Positions 1 to 7,844 of a stretch of 47,874 bases of DNA are shown in pieces (position 1 is the first letter of the stretch; every line of letters starts with the position of its first letter). The notes under the pieces were generated by a model. That model worked only from the letters and a program-made list of their open reading frames with translations. It was not told the DNA's origin and searched no databases. The position numbers and the translations under genes were made by a program. Source of the DNA: Paracoccus shandongensis (GTDB lineage: Bacteria > Pseudomonadota > Alphaproteobacteria > Rhodobacterales > Rhodobacteraceae); the NCBI RefSeq assembly GCF_017315735.1, contig NZ_JAFLRK010000029.1, positions 1 through 47,874 of the forward strand, written 5' to 3'.

Positions 1-2
1 GG

Positions 3-1190
3 GAGTTGCGCGCCCTGGCGCGGCGGCTGGCGCGCCATCCGCTGTTGCGCGGGCGCACGGCGCTGCGGCTGGCCTTCGGCGCGGTGGGCAGCCCGCAGGA
101 AGGGGCGACGGCGGTGGTGCTGTCGCTGGGCCTTGGCCTGACGGTGCTGGCGACCGTCGGGCAGATCGACGCCAACCTGCGCCGCGCCATCGCCACCGAG
201 ATGCCGGACCGCGCGCCCTCCTTCTTCTTCATCGACATCCAGCCCGACCAGTTGGAGGGCTTCCTGGACCGGCTGGCCGCCGATCCCGGCGCGCATGAGG
301 TCGAGACCGCGCCATCCCTGCGCGGGATCATCACGGCGATCAACGACATCCCGGCGCGCGAATGGGGCGACCACTGGGTGCTGCGCGGGGACCGGGGCGT
401 CAGCTTCGCCGCCGCCCCGCCGCCCGGCACGGCGCTGACGGCGGGCGACTGGTGGGCCGACGACTACACCGGCCCGCCGCTGGTCAGCTTTGGCGCCACC
501 GAGGCCGCCGAACTGGGCCTGACCCTGGGCGACCGCATCACCGTCAACATCCTGGGGCGCGACATCACCGCCACCGTGGCGAATTTCCGGCAGCTGGATT
601 TCCGCAGCGGCGGGATCGGCTTTGTCATGATCTTCGACGCGGCCAGCCTTGGGGCCGCGCCCCATACCCATATCGCCACCGTCCATGCCGAGCGGGGGGC
701 CGAGGGGCGCATCGGGCGCGCCATCTCGAACGCCTATCCCAACATCACCGCCGTCAGCGTGCGCGAGGTGGCGGAACGGGTGGCCGAGGCGATGGCGGCG
801 CTGGCTTCCGCCACGGCGATGGCGGCGATGGCGACGCTGGCGACCGGCTTTGCCGTGCTGATCGGCGCGGCGGCGGCGGGCGAAGGCCCCCGCGTCTTCG
901 AGGCGGCGGTGCTGAAGACCCTGGGCGCGACGCGCGGCCGGGTGCTGGCCAGCTTTGCGCTGCGGTCGGTGCTGATGGGCGCGGCGGCGGGGCTGGTCGC
1001 GGTTCTTGTGGCCGCCCTGTCGTCCTGGGCGATCCTGACGCAGGTGATGGAGATGGACTATCGCCCCGCCCCCGGATCGGCCCTGACGATCATCGCGGGC
1101 GGGATCGGGGCGACCCTGGCGGCGGGCCTGGTCTTCGCGCTGCGCCCGCTGTCGGCCCGCCCGGCCAGGGTGCTGCGCGCTCAGGAATGA
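3..1190 (+). CDS. FtsX-type ABC transporter permease, C-terminal part (5' end outside window)
   Basis: The open frame runs in from the left edge, so the true start is not visible; about 395 residues are present. It looks like the C-terminal half of a large YbbP-like permease of the FtsX/MacB superfamily. One hydrophobic segment lies near residues 34-52 (ATAVVLSLGLGLTVLATVGQ), a periplasmic-type domain follows, and three more hydrophobic segments fill the last 130 residues, the usual FtsX arrangement. It ends with RPARVLRAQE, typical of the cytoplasmic tail of this family. Such permeases work with an ATPase that would lie upstream, probably in export of lipid or lipoprotein-like substrates, but the substrate cannot be read from this sequence. 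The next gene is convergent and only 6 bases away. Family assignment is firm; function is not. Confidence 0.85.
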   Translation, partial: ELRALARRLARHPLLRGRTALRLAFGAVGSPQEGATAVVLSLGLGLTVLATVGQIDANLRRAIATEMPDRAPSFFFIDIQPDQLEGFLDRLAADPGAHEVETAPSLRGIITAINDIPAREWGDHWVLRGDRGVSFAAAPPPGTALTAGDWWADDYTGPPLVSFGATEAAELGLTLGDRITVNILGRDITATVANFRQLDFRSGGIGFVMIFDAASLGAAPHTHIATVHAERGAEGRIGRAISNAYPNITAVSVREVAERVAEAMAALASATAMAAMATLATGFAVLIGAAAAGEGPRVFEAAVLKTLGATRGRVLASFALRSVLMGAAAGLVAVLVAALSSWAILTQVMEMDYRPAPGSALTIIAGGIGATLAAGLVFALRPLSARPARVLRAQE

Positions 1191-1196
1191 CGCGCG

Positions 1197-2246
1197 TCAG
1201 CCCGCCATGGTGGCGATGTCCATGACAAAGCGGTATTTCACGTCGCCCTTCAGCATCCGTTCATAGGCGTCCTCGATCTGATCGGCGCGGATCATCTCGA
1301 TATCGGCGGTGATGCCGTGCTTGGCGCAGAAATCCAGCATCTCCTGCGTCTCGGGGATGCCGCCGATCATGGATCCGGCCAGGCTGCGGCGGCGCATGAT
1401 CAGGTTGAACACATTGGGCGAGGGATGCGGGGTGGCGGGCGCGCCCACCAGAACCATGGTGCCGTCGCGCTTGAGCAGCACCAGGAAGGCGTCCAGGTCA
1501 TGGGGGGCTGCGACCGTGTTCAGGATCAGGTCGAAGCTTTGCGCATGGGCCGCCATCTCCTCGGGGTTGCGCGACACCACCACCTCGTCCGCGCCAAGCG
1601 CCCTGGCGTCGGCGATCTTGCTGGCCGAGGTCGTGAAGGCCACCACATGCGCGCCCATGGCGTGCGCCAGCTTCACGCCCATGTGGCCCAGGCCGCCGAT
1701 GCCCACCACGCCCACCTTCCTGCCCGGCCCCGCGCCCCAGTGGCGCAGCGGCGACCAGGTGGTGATCCCCGCGCACAGCAGCGGGGCCACGGCGGCAAGC
1801 TGGTCCTCGGGGTGGGTGATCTTCAAGACATAGCGTTCGTGGACCACGATCTGTTGCGAATAGCCGCCTAGCGTATGGCCCGGCGCGTCGGGGGTCGGGC
1901 CGTTGTAGGTGCCGACCATGCCGTCGCAGTAATTCTCAAGCCCCGCGTCGCAATCGGGGCAATGCCCGCAACTGTCCACGATGCAGCCGACGCCCACCAG
2001 GTCGCCGACCTTGTGGCCGGTCACATGGCCGCCCACGGCGGCAACGCGGCCCACGATCTCGTGCCCCGGCACGCAGGGGTAAAGCGTGCCCGCCCATTCG
2101 CTGCGGACCTGGTGCAGGTCGGAATGGCAGATGCCGCAATAGATGATCTCGATCCGCACGTCATGGGGGCCCACGTCGCGGCGGGTGATCTCCATGCGGT
2201 CCAGCGGCTGGTCGGCGGCTTGGGCGCCGACGGCAAGAATGGTCAT
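1197..2246 (-). CDS. Zinc-dependent NAD(P) alcohol dehydrogenase, YahK/cinnamyl-alcohol type
   Basis: A 349-residue medium-chain dehydrogenase that should reduce aldehydes or oxidise alcohols with NADP(H). Catalytic zinc ligands are visible as C40 in CGICHSD, H62-E63 in GHE, and a later cysteine in LLCAGITTWSP. The structural zinc lobe has four cysteines (C93, C96, C99, C107). The coenzyme fold carries GIGGLGHMG. Length and motifs fit the YahK/CAD group of broad-specificity aldehyde reductases. The start is set by an AGGAAAAGGAAAA-type ribosome site just before the ATG. The gene stands alone, convergent to the permease. About 65 bases upstream is a GGAAC-N16-GGTT element read on this strand, suggesting general-stress control. 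Physiological substrate is unknown. Confidence 0.93.
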   Translation of the reverse strand: MTILAVGAQAADQPLDRMEITRRDVGPHDVRIEIIYCGICHSDLHQVRSEWAGTLYPCVPGHEIVGRVAAVGGHVTGHKVGDLVGVGCIVDSCGHCPDCDAGLENYCDGMVGTYNGPTPDAPGHTLGGYSQQIVVHERYVLKITHPEDQLAAVAPLLCAGITTWSPLRHWGAGPGRKVGVVGIGGLGHMGVKLAHAMGAHVVAFTTSASKIADARALGADEVVVSRNPEEMAAHAQSFDLILNTVAAPHDLDAFLVLLKRDGTMVLVGAPATPHPSPNVFNLIMRRRSLAGSMIGGIPETQEMLDFCAKHGITADIEMIRADQIEDAYERMLKGDVKYRFVMDIATMAG

Positions 2247-2310
2247 GGCGTTTTCCTTTTCCTGTCATGGACCGGCCCCGATGCGGCATCCGGGCCGGGG
2301 GCTAGCGTCG

Positions 2311-2335
2311 AACCCGCGCCGGGGGACAGGGTTCC
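2311..2335 (-). promoter_or_regulatory. EcfG-type stress promoter for the YahK-like dehydrogenase
   Basis: On the reverse strand GGAAC (2335-2331) is followed after 16 bases by GGTT (2314-2311), the spacing of alphaproteobacterial EcfG promoters (GGAAC-N16/17-CGTT). It points at the dehydrogenase ATG 64 bases downstream. Read on the forward strand the same block gives CGAAC-N16-GGTT, a weaker match facing the small genes at 2398, so the element might act both ways. One of six such elements in the window. Confidence 0.55.
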
Positions 2336-2397
2336 GGCCCGCCCGTGAAACAAAATGCGCCCCGGGCGGGTTAACCCCGACCTAGAGGAGAAGCATC

Positions 2398-2586
2398 ATG
2401 GCCCAGCGACTTCCACCCGTCCCCCCGGCGAACCGCAGCACCAAAGGCCCGGGCGACCCCGCCAAGGGGGGCATATCGACGGATGACGCCATCCCCGATC
2501 CCCGCCAGCGCAACCTGGACCAGCAGGGGCGGCAGGGCAACATCAAGCAGAACACCACCAACCAAGGCCACCAGCAGGACAGGTAA
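2398..2586 (+). CDS. Small hydrophilic, probably disordered protein
   Basis: A 62-residue protein rich in Q, N, P, G and charged residues, with no hydrophobic core, signal peptide or membrane segment. The C-terminal stretch GRQGNIKQNTTNQGHQQDR resembles the ending of small uncharacterised proteins common in Alphaproteobacteria; that comparison is from memory. A good ribosome site (AGAGGAG) lies 8 bases before the ATG. It is followed after 3 bases by a second small gene of similar composition, so the two form an operon. A GAAAC-N17-GGTT sequence (2347-2372), one base off an EcfG -35, ends 26 bases before the start. No function can be assigned; composition would suit a desiccation or osmotic-stress protectant, but that is a guess. 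Confidence 0.75.
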   Translation: MAQRLPPVPPANRSTKGPGDPAKGGISTDDAIPDPRQRNLDQQGRQGNIKQNTTNQGHQQDR

Positions 2587-2589
2587 CCG

Positions 2590-2799
2590 ATGTCCACGTC
2601 GAAGAAAACCGATGCCGCCAACCGCCATCACGGCGGCCCCGGCAGCAGCCACCAGCGCCCCGACCTGCCCGATCCGACCGAGAACCGGGGCCCCGCCCCC
2701 GGCGAGCCGACCAACGGCCCGGATTCGGATGTCTCGGGCGGGGGCGGGGTGCGCGACAGCCACCACACCCATGACCCCAGGACCAAGGGCGGCCGCTGA
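2590..2799 (+). CDS. Small hydrophilic, probably disordered protein, second of a pair
   Basis: A 69-residue protein made mostly of G, P, H, D, N and T, with no hydrophobic segment. It begins 3 bases after the stop of the preceding small gene, and its ribosome site (AGGACAGG) lies in the last codons of that gene, so the two are probably co-translated. Histidines are frequent (HH near residue 13 and HHTH near residue 58), which could allow metal binding, but no recognised motif is present. The composition recalls the small protein at 35533. A 9-bp GC hairpin follows 25 bases after the stop. Function unknown. Confidence 0.7.
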   Translation: MSTSKKTDAANRHHGGPGSSHQRPDLPDPTENRGPAPGEPTNGPDSDVSGGGGVRDSHHTHDPRTKGGR

Positions 2800-2823
2800 G
2801 CCATCCGGCGCGGCATGACGTCA

Positions 2824-2848
2824 GGCGGCAGGGCGCGTTCCTGCCGCC
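2824..2848 (+). terminator. Hairpin terminator after the small-gene pair
   Basis: GGCGGCAGG and CCTGCCGCC form a perfect 9-bp stem with a 7-base loop, followed by GTTTCG. The T-run is short, so termination may be partial. It separates the small hydrophilic genes from paaX. From here to the paaX ATG nothing else is recognisable. Confidence 0.55.
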
Positions 2849-2934
2849 GTTTCGCTGGCCCGGCGCAGGATGCCCTTGATGGGACAAGCGGTTTTCCCTT
2901 AGGCGTGGGGGCCCCAACGACGCCCGGACCCGCA

Positions 2935-3765
2935 ATGACCCCCACACCCCTGATCCAGCGCCTGACGGCCGATCTTCCGGTCACCGCCGGATCCTTCATC
3001 GTCACCGTTTATGGCGACGTGGTGGTGCCGCGCGGCGAAGTCCTGTGGATCGGCAGCCTGATCGCGATCTGCGCGCGCATCGGCATCAGCGAAAACCTGG
3101 TGCGCACCGCCGTGTCCCGCCTGGTGGCGGGCGGGCGGCTGGAAGGCGAGCGTTCCGGGCGGCGCAGCTTTTACCGCCTGGCCCCCGCCGCCCGCGCGGA
3201 ATTCGCCCAGGCCGCGCGGCTGCTTTATGCGCGGCCCCACGCCTCGGGCGACTGGCTGGTGGTGCTGGATCCCGACCTGCCCGAGGATCTGGCCCGCCGT
3301 CACCGCATGGCCCGGATGGGGGGCGACCTGTGGATCTGCCCGGCGCGGGGCGATCTGCCGGCAACAGACGGGCTGGCGTTGCGCGCGGTTCCGGTGGGGG
3401 GGCTGGACCGGCTGCCCGACCTGGCGCGGTTCTGGGATCTGGCGGCGCTTGCCCGGGGCTACCAGACCGTCCTGGACCGCTTCGGCCCGCTGGTGGGCGC
3501 AACCCTGTCGCCCGAGGACGCGCTGATCGCCCGGCTGCTGCTGGTGCATCTGTATCGGGGCGTGCTGCTGCGCGACCCCGGCCTGCCGCCCGAGGCCCTG
3601 CCCCCCGACTGGCCGGGAACCGAGGCGCAGGCCCTGTTCCGCAGCCTTTATGCCGCGCTGACCCCCCTGGCCGAAGGCCATGTCGCCCGTGTGATGGAGG
3701 GCGAGGACGGCCCCCTGCCCCAGGCCACCCCCCGGACCGAGGCGCGGCTGAAGGCCCTGGCTTGA
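2935..3765 (+). CDS. paaX: PaaX-family transcriptional repressor of phenylacetate degradation
   Basis: A 276-residue regulator with the PaaX layout: an N-terminal winged-helix domain (about residues 30-85, with ISENLVRTAVSRLVAGGRLE as the recognition region), a central domain, and the C-terminal PaaX domain with RFWDLAALARGYQTVLDRF and the helical LARLLLVHLYRGVLLRDPGLP-like segment. In the known family, PaaX represses the paa operons and is released by phenylacetyl-CoA. It stands directly upstream of paaJ in the same direction, 123 bases away. The frame is open 120 bases further up, but ATG 2935 gives the family N-terminus, so I chose it although its ribosome site is weak. A possible operator (8-bp inverted repeat) follows the stop codon. 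A TetR-type regulator also sits in this locus, so control is probably double. Confidence 0.93.
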   Translation: MTPTPLIQRLTADLPVTAGSFIVTVYGDVVVPRGEVLWIGSLIAICARIGISENLVRTAVSRLVAGGRLEGERSGRRSFYRLAPAARAEFAQAARLLYARPHASGDWLVVLDPDLPEDLARRHRMARMGGDLWICPARGDLPATDGLALRAVPVGGLDRLPDLARFWDLAALARGYQTVLDRFGPLVGATLSPEDALIARLLLVHLYRGVLLRDPGLPPEALPPDWPGTEAQALFRSLYAALTPLAEGHVARVMEGEDGPLPQATPRTEARLKALA

Positions 3766-3766
3766 A

Positions 3767-3807
3767 ACATTACAGAGCCATGCACATTTTCCTTGGCGAT
3801 GTAATGT
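3767..3807. promoter_or_regulatory. Spaced inverted repeat and promoter before paaJ, candidate PaaX site
   Basis: ACATTACA (3767-3774) and TGTAATGT (3800-3807) are perfect inverted copies separated by 25 bases, so their centres lie 33 bases apart, about three helical turns. A plausible promoter overlaps: TTGGCG at 3793-3798 and TATAAG at 3817-3822 with 18 bases between. The AT-rich repeat stands out from the GC-rich surroundings. Placement between paaX and paaJ makes PaaX the natural candidate binder, but the sequence differs from what I remember of the E. coli PaaX box, so this is inference. Confidence 0.5.
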
Positions 3808-3825
3808 GTGGCCTGCTATAAGCTG

Positions 3826-3839
3826 ACCGAGCGGTCGGT
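3826..3839. promoter_or_regulatory. TetR-type operator before paaJ (candidate PaaR site)
   Basis: ACCGAGCGGTCGGT is a 14-bp near-palindrome (6 of 7 pairs match) just downstream of the -10 element TATAAG, where a repressor would block transcription. The same pattern with the same axis occurs at 17074-17087 between paaG and paaN. The local TetR-family regulator at 13772-14371 is the obvious candidate binder. Confidence 0.6.
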
Positions 3840-3888
3840 GAATTGGGAGAATCACCGGCGTCATCTGGAAATCTCTGGGGGGTCTTGC

Positions 3889-5094
3889 ATGTCCGAAGCC
3901 TTCATCTGCGACGCGATCCGCACGCCGGTCGGCCGTTACGGCGGGGCGCTTGCCACGATCCGCGCCGACGATCTGGCGGCAATCCCGTTGCAGGCGCTGA
4001 TGGCGCGCAACCCCGATGTGGACTGGTCCGCCGTGGACGACGTGATCCTGGGCTGCGCCAACCAGGCGGGCGAGGATAACCGCAACGTCGCCCGCATGGC
4101 CGTGCTTCTGGCCGGGATGCCGATCGGCGTGCCGGGGACCACCGTGAACCGGCTGTGTGGCTCGGGCATGGACGCCATCGGCATGGCGGCGCGGGCGATC
4201 CGGGCGGGCGATTGCGATTTCGTGGTGGCGGGCGGCGTGGAAAGCATGACCCGCGCGCCCTTCGTGATGCCCAAGGCGGAAACCGCCTTCGCACGGGCGA
4301 ACGCCGTCTATGACACCACCATCGGCTGGCGCTTCCCGAACCATGCACTGCGCAAGGCCTATGGCACGGATTCCATGCCCGAAACCGCCGACAACGTGGC
4401 CGCCCAATACGGCATCAGCCGCGCCGACCAGGACGCCTTTGCCGCGCGGTCTCAGGACCGCTGGGCTGCCGCGCAGGCGGCGGGCGTTTTCCGGGACGAG
4501 ATCATCCCCGTGCATGTGCCCCAGAAAAAGGGCGACCATGTCACGGTGGACACCGACGAACATCCCCGCCCCGGCACGACCGTTGAAACGCTGGCGAAGC
4601 TCAAGGGCGTGAACGGTCCCGACCTGACGGTGACGGCGGGCAACGCATCGGGCGTGAACGACGGCGCGGCGGCCTTGGCGATCCTGTCCGGGGACGCGGC
4701 CAAGGCGCAAGGGCTGACGCCCAAGGCGCGCATCATCGCCATGGCGGCGGCGGGCGTGGAACCGCGTATCATGGGCATCGGCCCGGTGCCCGCCGTGCGC
4801 AGGGTTCTGGCCCGCGCAGGGATGTCGCTGGACCAGATGGATGTGATAGAATTGAACGAAGCCTTTGCCGCTCAGGGGTTGGCCGTGCTTCGTGACCTGG
4901 GGATTGCCGACGACGATCCGCGCGTGAACCCGAATGGCGGGGCCATCGCCATCGGCCATCCGCTGGGCATGTCCGGGGCGCGCCTTGTCACCACCGCGAT
5001 GTACCAGCTGATCCGCACGGGCGGACGCTATGCCCTTTGCACCATGTGCGTGGGCGTGGGCCAGGGCATCGCCATCATCATCGAACGCGTCTGA
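3889..5094 (+). CDS. paaJ: 3-oxoadipyl-CoA / 3-oxo-5,6-dehydrosuberyl-CoA thiolase
   Basis: A 401-residue thiolase that cleaves the beta-keto intermediates of phenylacetate breakdown to succinyl-CoA or 2,3-dehydroadipyl-CoA plus acetyl-CoA. The catalytic triad is intact: C90 in NRLCGSGMDA, H357 in AIGHPLG and C387 in CTMCVGVGQG. Length matches PaaJ/PcaF. ATG 3889 was chosen because it has the conserved N-terminus (EAFICDAIRTPVGRYGG) and a GGGGGG stretch before it. It is the first gene of the forward paa operon; paaA begins 12 bases after its stop. The upstream region carries a promoter, an inverted repeat and a TetR-like palindrome. PcaF (beta-ketoadipate pathway) is nearly indistinguishable by sequence; the context settles paaJ. 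Confidence 0.95.
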   Translation: MSEAFICDAIRTPVGRYGGALATIRADDLAAIPLQALMARNPDVDWSAVDDVILGCANQAGEDNRNVARMAVLLAGMPIGVPGTTVNRLCGSGMDAIGMAARAIRAGDCDFVVAGGVESMTRAPFVMPKAETAFARANAVYDTTIGWRFPNHALRKAYGTDSMPETADNVAAQYGISRADQDAFAARSQDRWAAAQAAGVFRDEIIPVHVPQKKGDHVTVDTDEHPRPGTTVETLAKLKGVNGPDLTVTAGNASGVNDGAAALAILSGDAAKAQGLTPKARIIAMAAAGVEPRIMGIGPVPAVRRVLARAGMSLDQMDVIELNEAFAAQGLAVLRDLGIADDDPRVNPNGGAIAIGHPLGMSGARLVTTAMYQLIRTGGRYALCTMCVGVGQGIAIIIERV

Positions 5095-5106
5095 GGGGGA
5101 ATTGTC

Positions 5107-6105
5107 ATGTATGCACAGATGGTCAAGTCCGAAGGTTCGAAATCGCGCGAGGAAATGACGCCCGAGGAACTCGCCTTCCAGGACCGCATCGACCGGGGCG
5201 AAAAGATCGAGCCCAAGGAATGGATGCCCGAGGGCTATCGCAAGACGCTGATCCGCCAGATCGGCCAGCACGCCCATTCCGAAATCGTGGGCCAGCTTCC
5301 CGAAGGCAACTGGATCACCCGCGCCCCCACGCTGGAACGCAAGGCGATCCTGCTGGCCAAGGTCCAGGACGAGGCGGGCCACGGCCTTTACCTGTATTGC
5401 GCCGCCGAAACCCTGGGCGTCAGCCGCGACGAACTGCTGGAAAAGCTGCACAGCGGCAACATGAAGTATTCGTCGATCTTCAACTATCCCACCCTGACCT
5501 GGGCCGACATGGGCGCGGTCGGCTGGCTGGTCGATGGCGCGGCGATCATGAACCAGGTGCCGTTGCAGCGCACGTCATACGGCCCCTATTCCCGCGCGAT
5601 GATCCGCATCTGCAAGGAGGAGTCGTTCCACCAGCGGCAGGGCTATGACATCATGATGAAGATGTGCGCGGGCACCCCGGAACAGAAGGCGATGGCGCAG
5701 GACGCGCTGAACCGCTTCTGGTATCCGTCGCTGATGATGTTCGGGCCGTCGGACAAGGATTCGGTCCATTCCGCGCAGTCGATGGCGTGGAAGATCAAGA
5801 TGAACACGAACGACGAGTTGCGCCAGAAGTTCGTGGACCAGACCGTTCCGCAGGCCGAATACCTGGGCCTGACCATCCCCGACCCGGACCTGAAGTGGAA
5901 CGAGGAGAAGGGCGGCTATGACTTCAGCGAGCCGGATTGGTCCGAGTTCTTCGCGGTGATCGCCGGGAACGGTCCCTGCAACGCCGAACGGCTTGGCGCC
6001 CGCGTCAAGGCTTGGGAGGACGGCGCATGGTTCCGCGACGGCCTGATGGCGCACGCCGCCAAGGCCGAGGATCGCGCCCGCGCCGCCCGCCTCGCCGCCG
6101 AATAG
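5107..6105 (+). CDS. paaA: Phenylacetyl-CoA 1,2-epoxidase, catalytic subunit PaaA
   Basis: A 332-residue ferritin-like protein, the di-iron catalytic subunit of the multicomponent monooxygenase that epoxidises the ring of phenylacetyl-CoA. The iron ligand pattern is complete: E59 in HSEIVGQ, E89 and H92 in DEAGH, D143, and E172 and H175 in EESFHQRQG. The N-terminus (MYAQMV) is that of the family and the preceding GAGGGGAATTGTC gives the ribosome site. It is cytoplasmic and works with PaaC as structural partner, PaaB as bridge, PaaD for cluster maturation and PaaE as reductase, all of which follow in order. No residue expected for activity is missing. Confidence 0.98.
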   Translation: MYAQMVKSEGSKSREEMTPEELAFQDRIDRGEKIEPKEWMPEGYRKTLIRQIGQHAHSEIVGQLPEGNWITRAPTLERKAILLAKVQDEAGHGLYLYCAAETLGVSRDELLEKLHSGNMKYSSIFNYPTLTWADMGAVGWLVDGAAIMNQVPLQRTSYGPYSRAMIRICKEESFHQRQGYDIMMKMCAGTPEQKAMAQDALNRFWYPSLMMFGPSDKDSVHSAQSMAWKIKMNTNDELRQKFVDQTVPQAEYLGLTIPDPDLKWNEEKGGYDFSEPDWSEFFAVIAGNGPCNAERLGARVKAWEDGAWFRDGLMAHAAKAEDRARAARLAAE

Positions 6106-6156
6106 GGACGCGCCCCCGCGCCCCAGCCACAACCCGCTTTCATGGGAGGAGCCATC

Positions 6157-6441
6157 ATGTCCAGCGAATGGCCGCTTTGGGAAATCTTCATCCGGGGCCA
6201 GCACGGCCTGAACCACCGCCATGTCGGCAGCCTGCACGCGCCCGACGCCGAAATGGCGATCCGCAACGCCCGCGACGTGTACACCCGCCGCAACGAGGGC
6301 GTGTCGATCTGGGTCGTCAAGGCCAATGACATCACCGCGTCCTCGCCTTCGGAAAAGGGGCCGCTGTTCGATCCGTCCAACAGCAAGGTCTATCGCCACC
6401 CGACCTTTTTCGACATCCCCGACGAAGTGGGGCACATGTGA
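6157..6441 (+). CDS. paaB: Phenylacetyl-CoA 1,2-epoxidase subunit PaaB
   Basis: A 94-residue protein that starts SSEWPLWEIFIRGQHGLNHRHVGSLHAPD, the standard PaaB opening, and ends FFDIPDEVGHM. In the complex PaaB is thought to bridge PaaA-PaaC units. The frame is open for five codons before the chosen ATG, but GGGAGGAG lies 6 bases ahead of 6157. The stop overlaps the ATG of paaC in TGATG, so the two are translationally coupled. Confidence 0.97.
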   Translation: MSSEWPLWEIFIRGQHGLNHRHVGSLHAPDAEMAIRNARDVYTRRNEGVSIWVVKANDITASSPSEKGPLFDPSNSKVYRHPTFFDIPDEVGHM

Positions 6442-7292
6442 TGCCGTCCCTTCCCGACATGACCACCCCGAACCTGACCGCGCTTGCCGGTCAGGCCCTG
6501 ACTGAGAGCGGCCATGTGGCGGTGCCCGCTCCCGATGCCGGGCAGCCCGAATTCGTGGAGTTCCTGCAGCGGATGGGCGACAATGCCCTGATCCTGGGGC
6601 ACCGCGTGTCCGAATGGTGCGGCCATTCCCCCGCGCTTGAGGAAGACATCGCGCTGGCCAACCAGGCGCTTGACCTGATCGGACAATGCCAGTTGTGGCT
6701 GGGCCTTGCCGCCGAGGTTGAGGGCAAGGGCCGCGACGCCGACGCGCTGGCTTATCTGCGCGACGCGGGGGCCTTCCGCAACCTGCTGCTGGTGGAACTG
6801 CCCAACGGCGATTTCGGCGTGACCCTGATGCGCCAGTTCCTGTTCGACGCCTTCCATATCGAGATGCTGCGGGCGCTGAAAACGTCGTCCGACAGCCGCG
6901 TGGCCGACATCGCCGCCAAGGCGGAAAAGGAGGTCGCCTATCACCTGGAACGGTCCGCCGACCTGGTGATCCGGCTGGGCGACGGCACGGACGAAAGCCG
7001 CGCCCGGATGCAGGCCGCGCTGACGAAGCTGTGGTCCTATACGGGCGAGATGTTCGTGGACGATGCCGTGGACCAGGCCATGGCCGATGCCGGGATCGCG
7101 CCGCTGCCGTCCTCTCTGCAACCGGCCTGGGACAAGACCGTCGCGGCGGTGCTGGAGGAGGCCACCTTGACCGCCCCCACCGGCGCCTGGCAACACAAGG
7201 GCGGCAAAAAAGGCATCCACACCGAACACCTGGGCTATATCCTGGCCGAGATGCAGTTCCTGCAGCGCGCTTATCCCGGCGCCAGGTGGTGA
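6441..7292 (+). CDS. paaC: Phenylacetyl-CoA 1,2-epoxidase structural subunit PaaC
   Basis: A 283-residue ferritin-like subunit that pairs with PaaA and helps bind the CoA substrate. Family segments include GDNALILGHRVSEWCGHSPALEEDIALANQALDLIGQ (residues 47-82), the DAFH.EML helix, and the ending KGIHTEHLGYILAEMQFLQRAYPGARW. Unlike PaaA it lacks a full set of iron ligands, as is normal for PaaC. The ATG at 6441 shares a base with the paaB stop; a GTG one codon earlier is in frame but less likely. paaD follows after 4 bases. Confidence 0.97.
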   Translation: MPSLPDMTTPNLTALAGQALTESGHVAVPAPDAGQPEFVEFLQRMGDNALILGHRVSEWCGHSPALEEDIALANQALDLIGQCQLWLGLAAEVEGKGRDADALAYLRDAGAFRNLLLVELPNGDFGVTLMRQFLFDAFHIEMLRALKTSSDSRVADIAAKAEKEVAYHLERSADLVIRLGDGTDESRARMQAALTKLWSYTGEMFVDDAVDQAMADAGIAPLPSSLQPAWDKTVAAVLEEATLTAPTGAWQHKGGKKGIHTEHLGYILAEMQFLQRAYPGARW

Positions 7293-7296
7293 TGCC

Positions 7297-7818
7297 ATGT
7301 CCGTCACCACGCTGCCCCCAACCGACCAGATCTGGGAATGGCTGTCGCAGGTGCCGGACCCGGAAATCCCGGTCATCAGCCTGACCGACCTGGGCATCAT
7401 CCGCGACGTGGAATGGCAGGGCGACACGCTGGTCGTGACGGTGACGCCCACCTATTCCGGCTGTCCCGCGACCAGCGTCATCAACCTGGACATCGAGGCC
7501 GCGCTGCGCGCCCACGGGATTCAGAAGCTTGACCTGAAGCGCCAGCTTTCCCCCGCCTGGACGACCGACTGGATCACGCCCGAGGGGCGCGAAAAGCTGC
7601 GCGCCTATGGCATCGCGCCCCCGGTGGACGGCACGGCGGCGGACGGGGTGCTGGCGGGGCGCGTGTCGCGGCTGATGGGCAACAACCTGACCATCCAGTG
7701 CCCCCGCTGCGGATCGACCCATACGCAAAAGGTCAGCCAGTTCGGCTCGACCCCCTGCAAGGCCAGCTATCGCTGCGCCGACTGCCTGGAACCCTTCGAC
7801 TATTTCAAGTGCATCTGA
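7297..7818 (+). CDS. paaD: PaaD, iron-sulfur maturation factor of the epoxidase
   Basis: A 173-residue protein with an N-terminal DUF59/MIP18-type domain (PDPEIPVISLTDLGIIRDV, residues 21-39, and TPTYSGCPAT) and a C-terminal zinc-ribbon-like region with cysteines at 135, 138, 154, 160, 163 and 172. PaaD is needed in known systems to assemble or repair the iron-sulfur cluster of PaaE. It lies between paaC (4 bases) and paaE (26 bases) in the canonical order. Confidence 0.96.
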   Translation: MSVTTLPPTDQIWEWLSQVPDPEIPVISLTDLGIIRDVEWQGDTLVVTVTPTYSGCPATSVINLDIEAALRAHGIQKLDLKRQLSPAWTTDWITPEGREKLRAYGIAPPVDGTAADGVLAGRVSRLMGNNLTIQCPRCGSTHTQKVSQFGSTPCKASYRCADCLEPFDYFKCI

Positions 7819-7844
7819 CTGCACGCCCAAGGAAAGACACCCCG

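Noticed and set aside
2815..2934. Longer start of paaX at 2815
   Set aside because: The extra 40 residues are low-complexity, overlap the hairpin terminator of the previous operon and do not resemble the PaaX N-terminus.
2899..5451. Very long reverse frame (850 codons) across paaX and paaJ
   Set aside because: It is antisense to well-recognised genes, is full of H, R, G and A, and matches no family. High GC removes stop codons in such frames; the same applies to the long opposite-strand frames at 5575-7851, 9305-11725, 11599-13518, 30579-35774 and 39152-42490.
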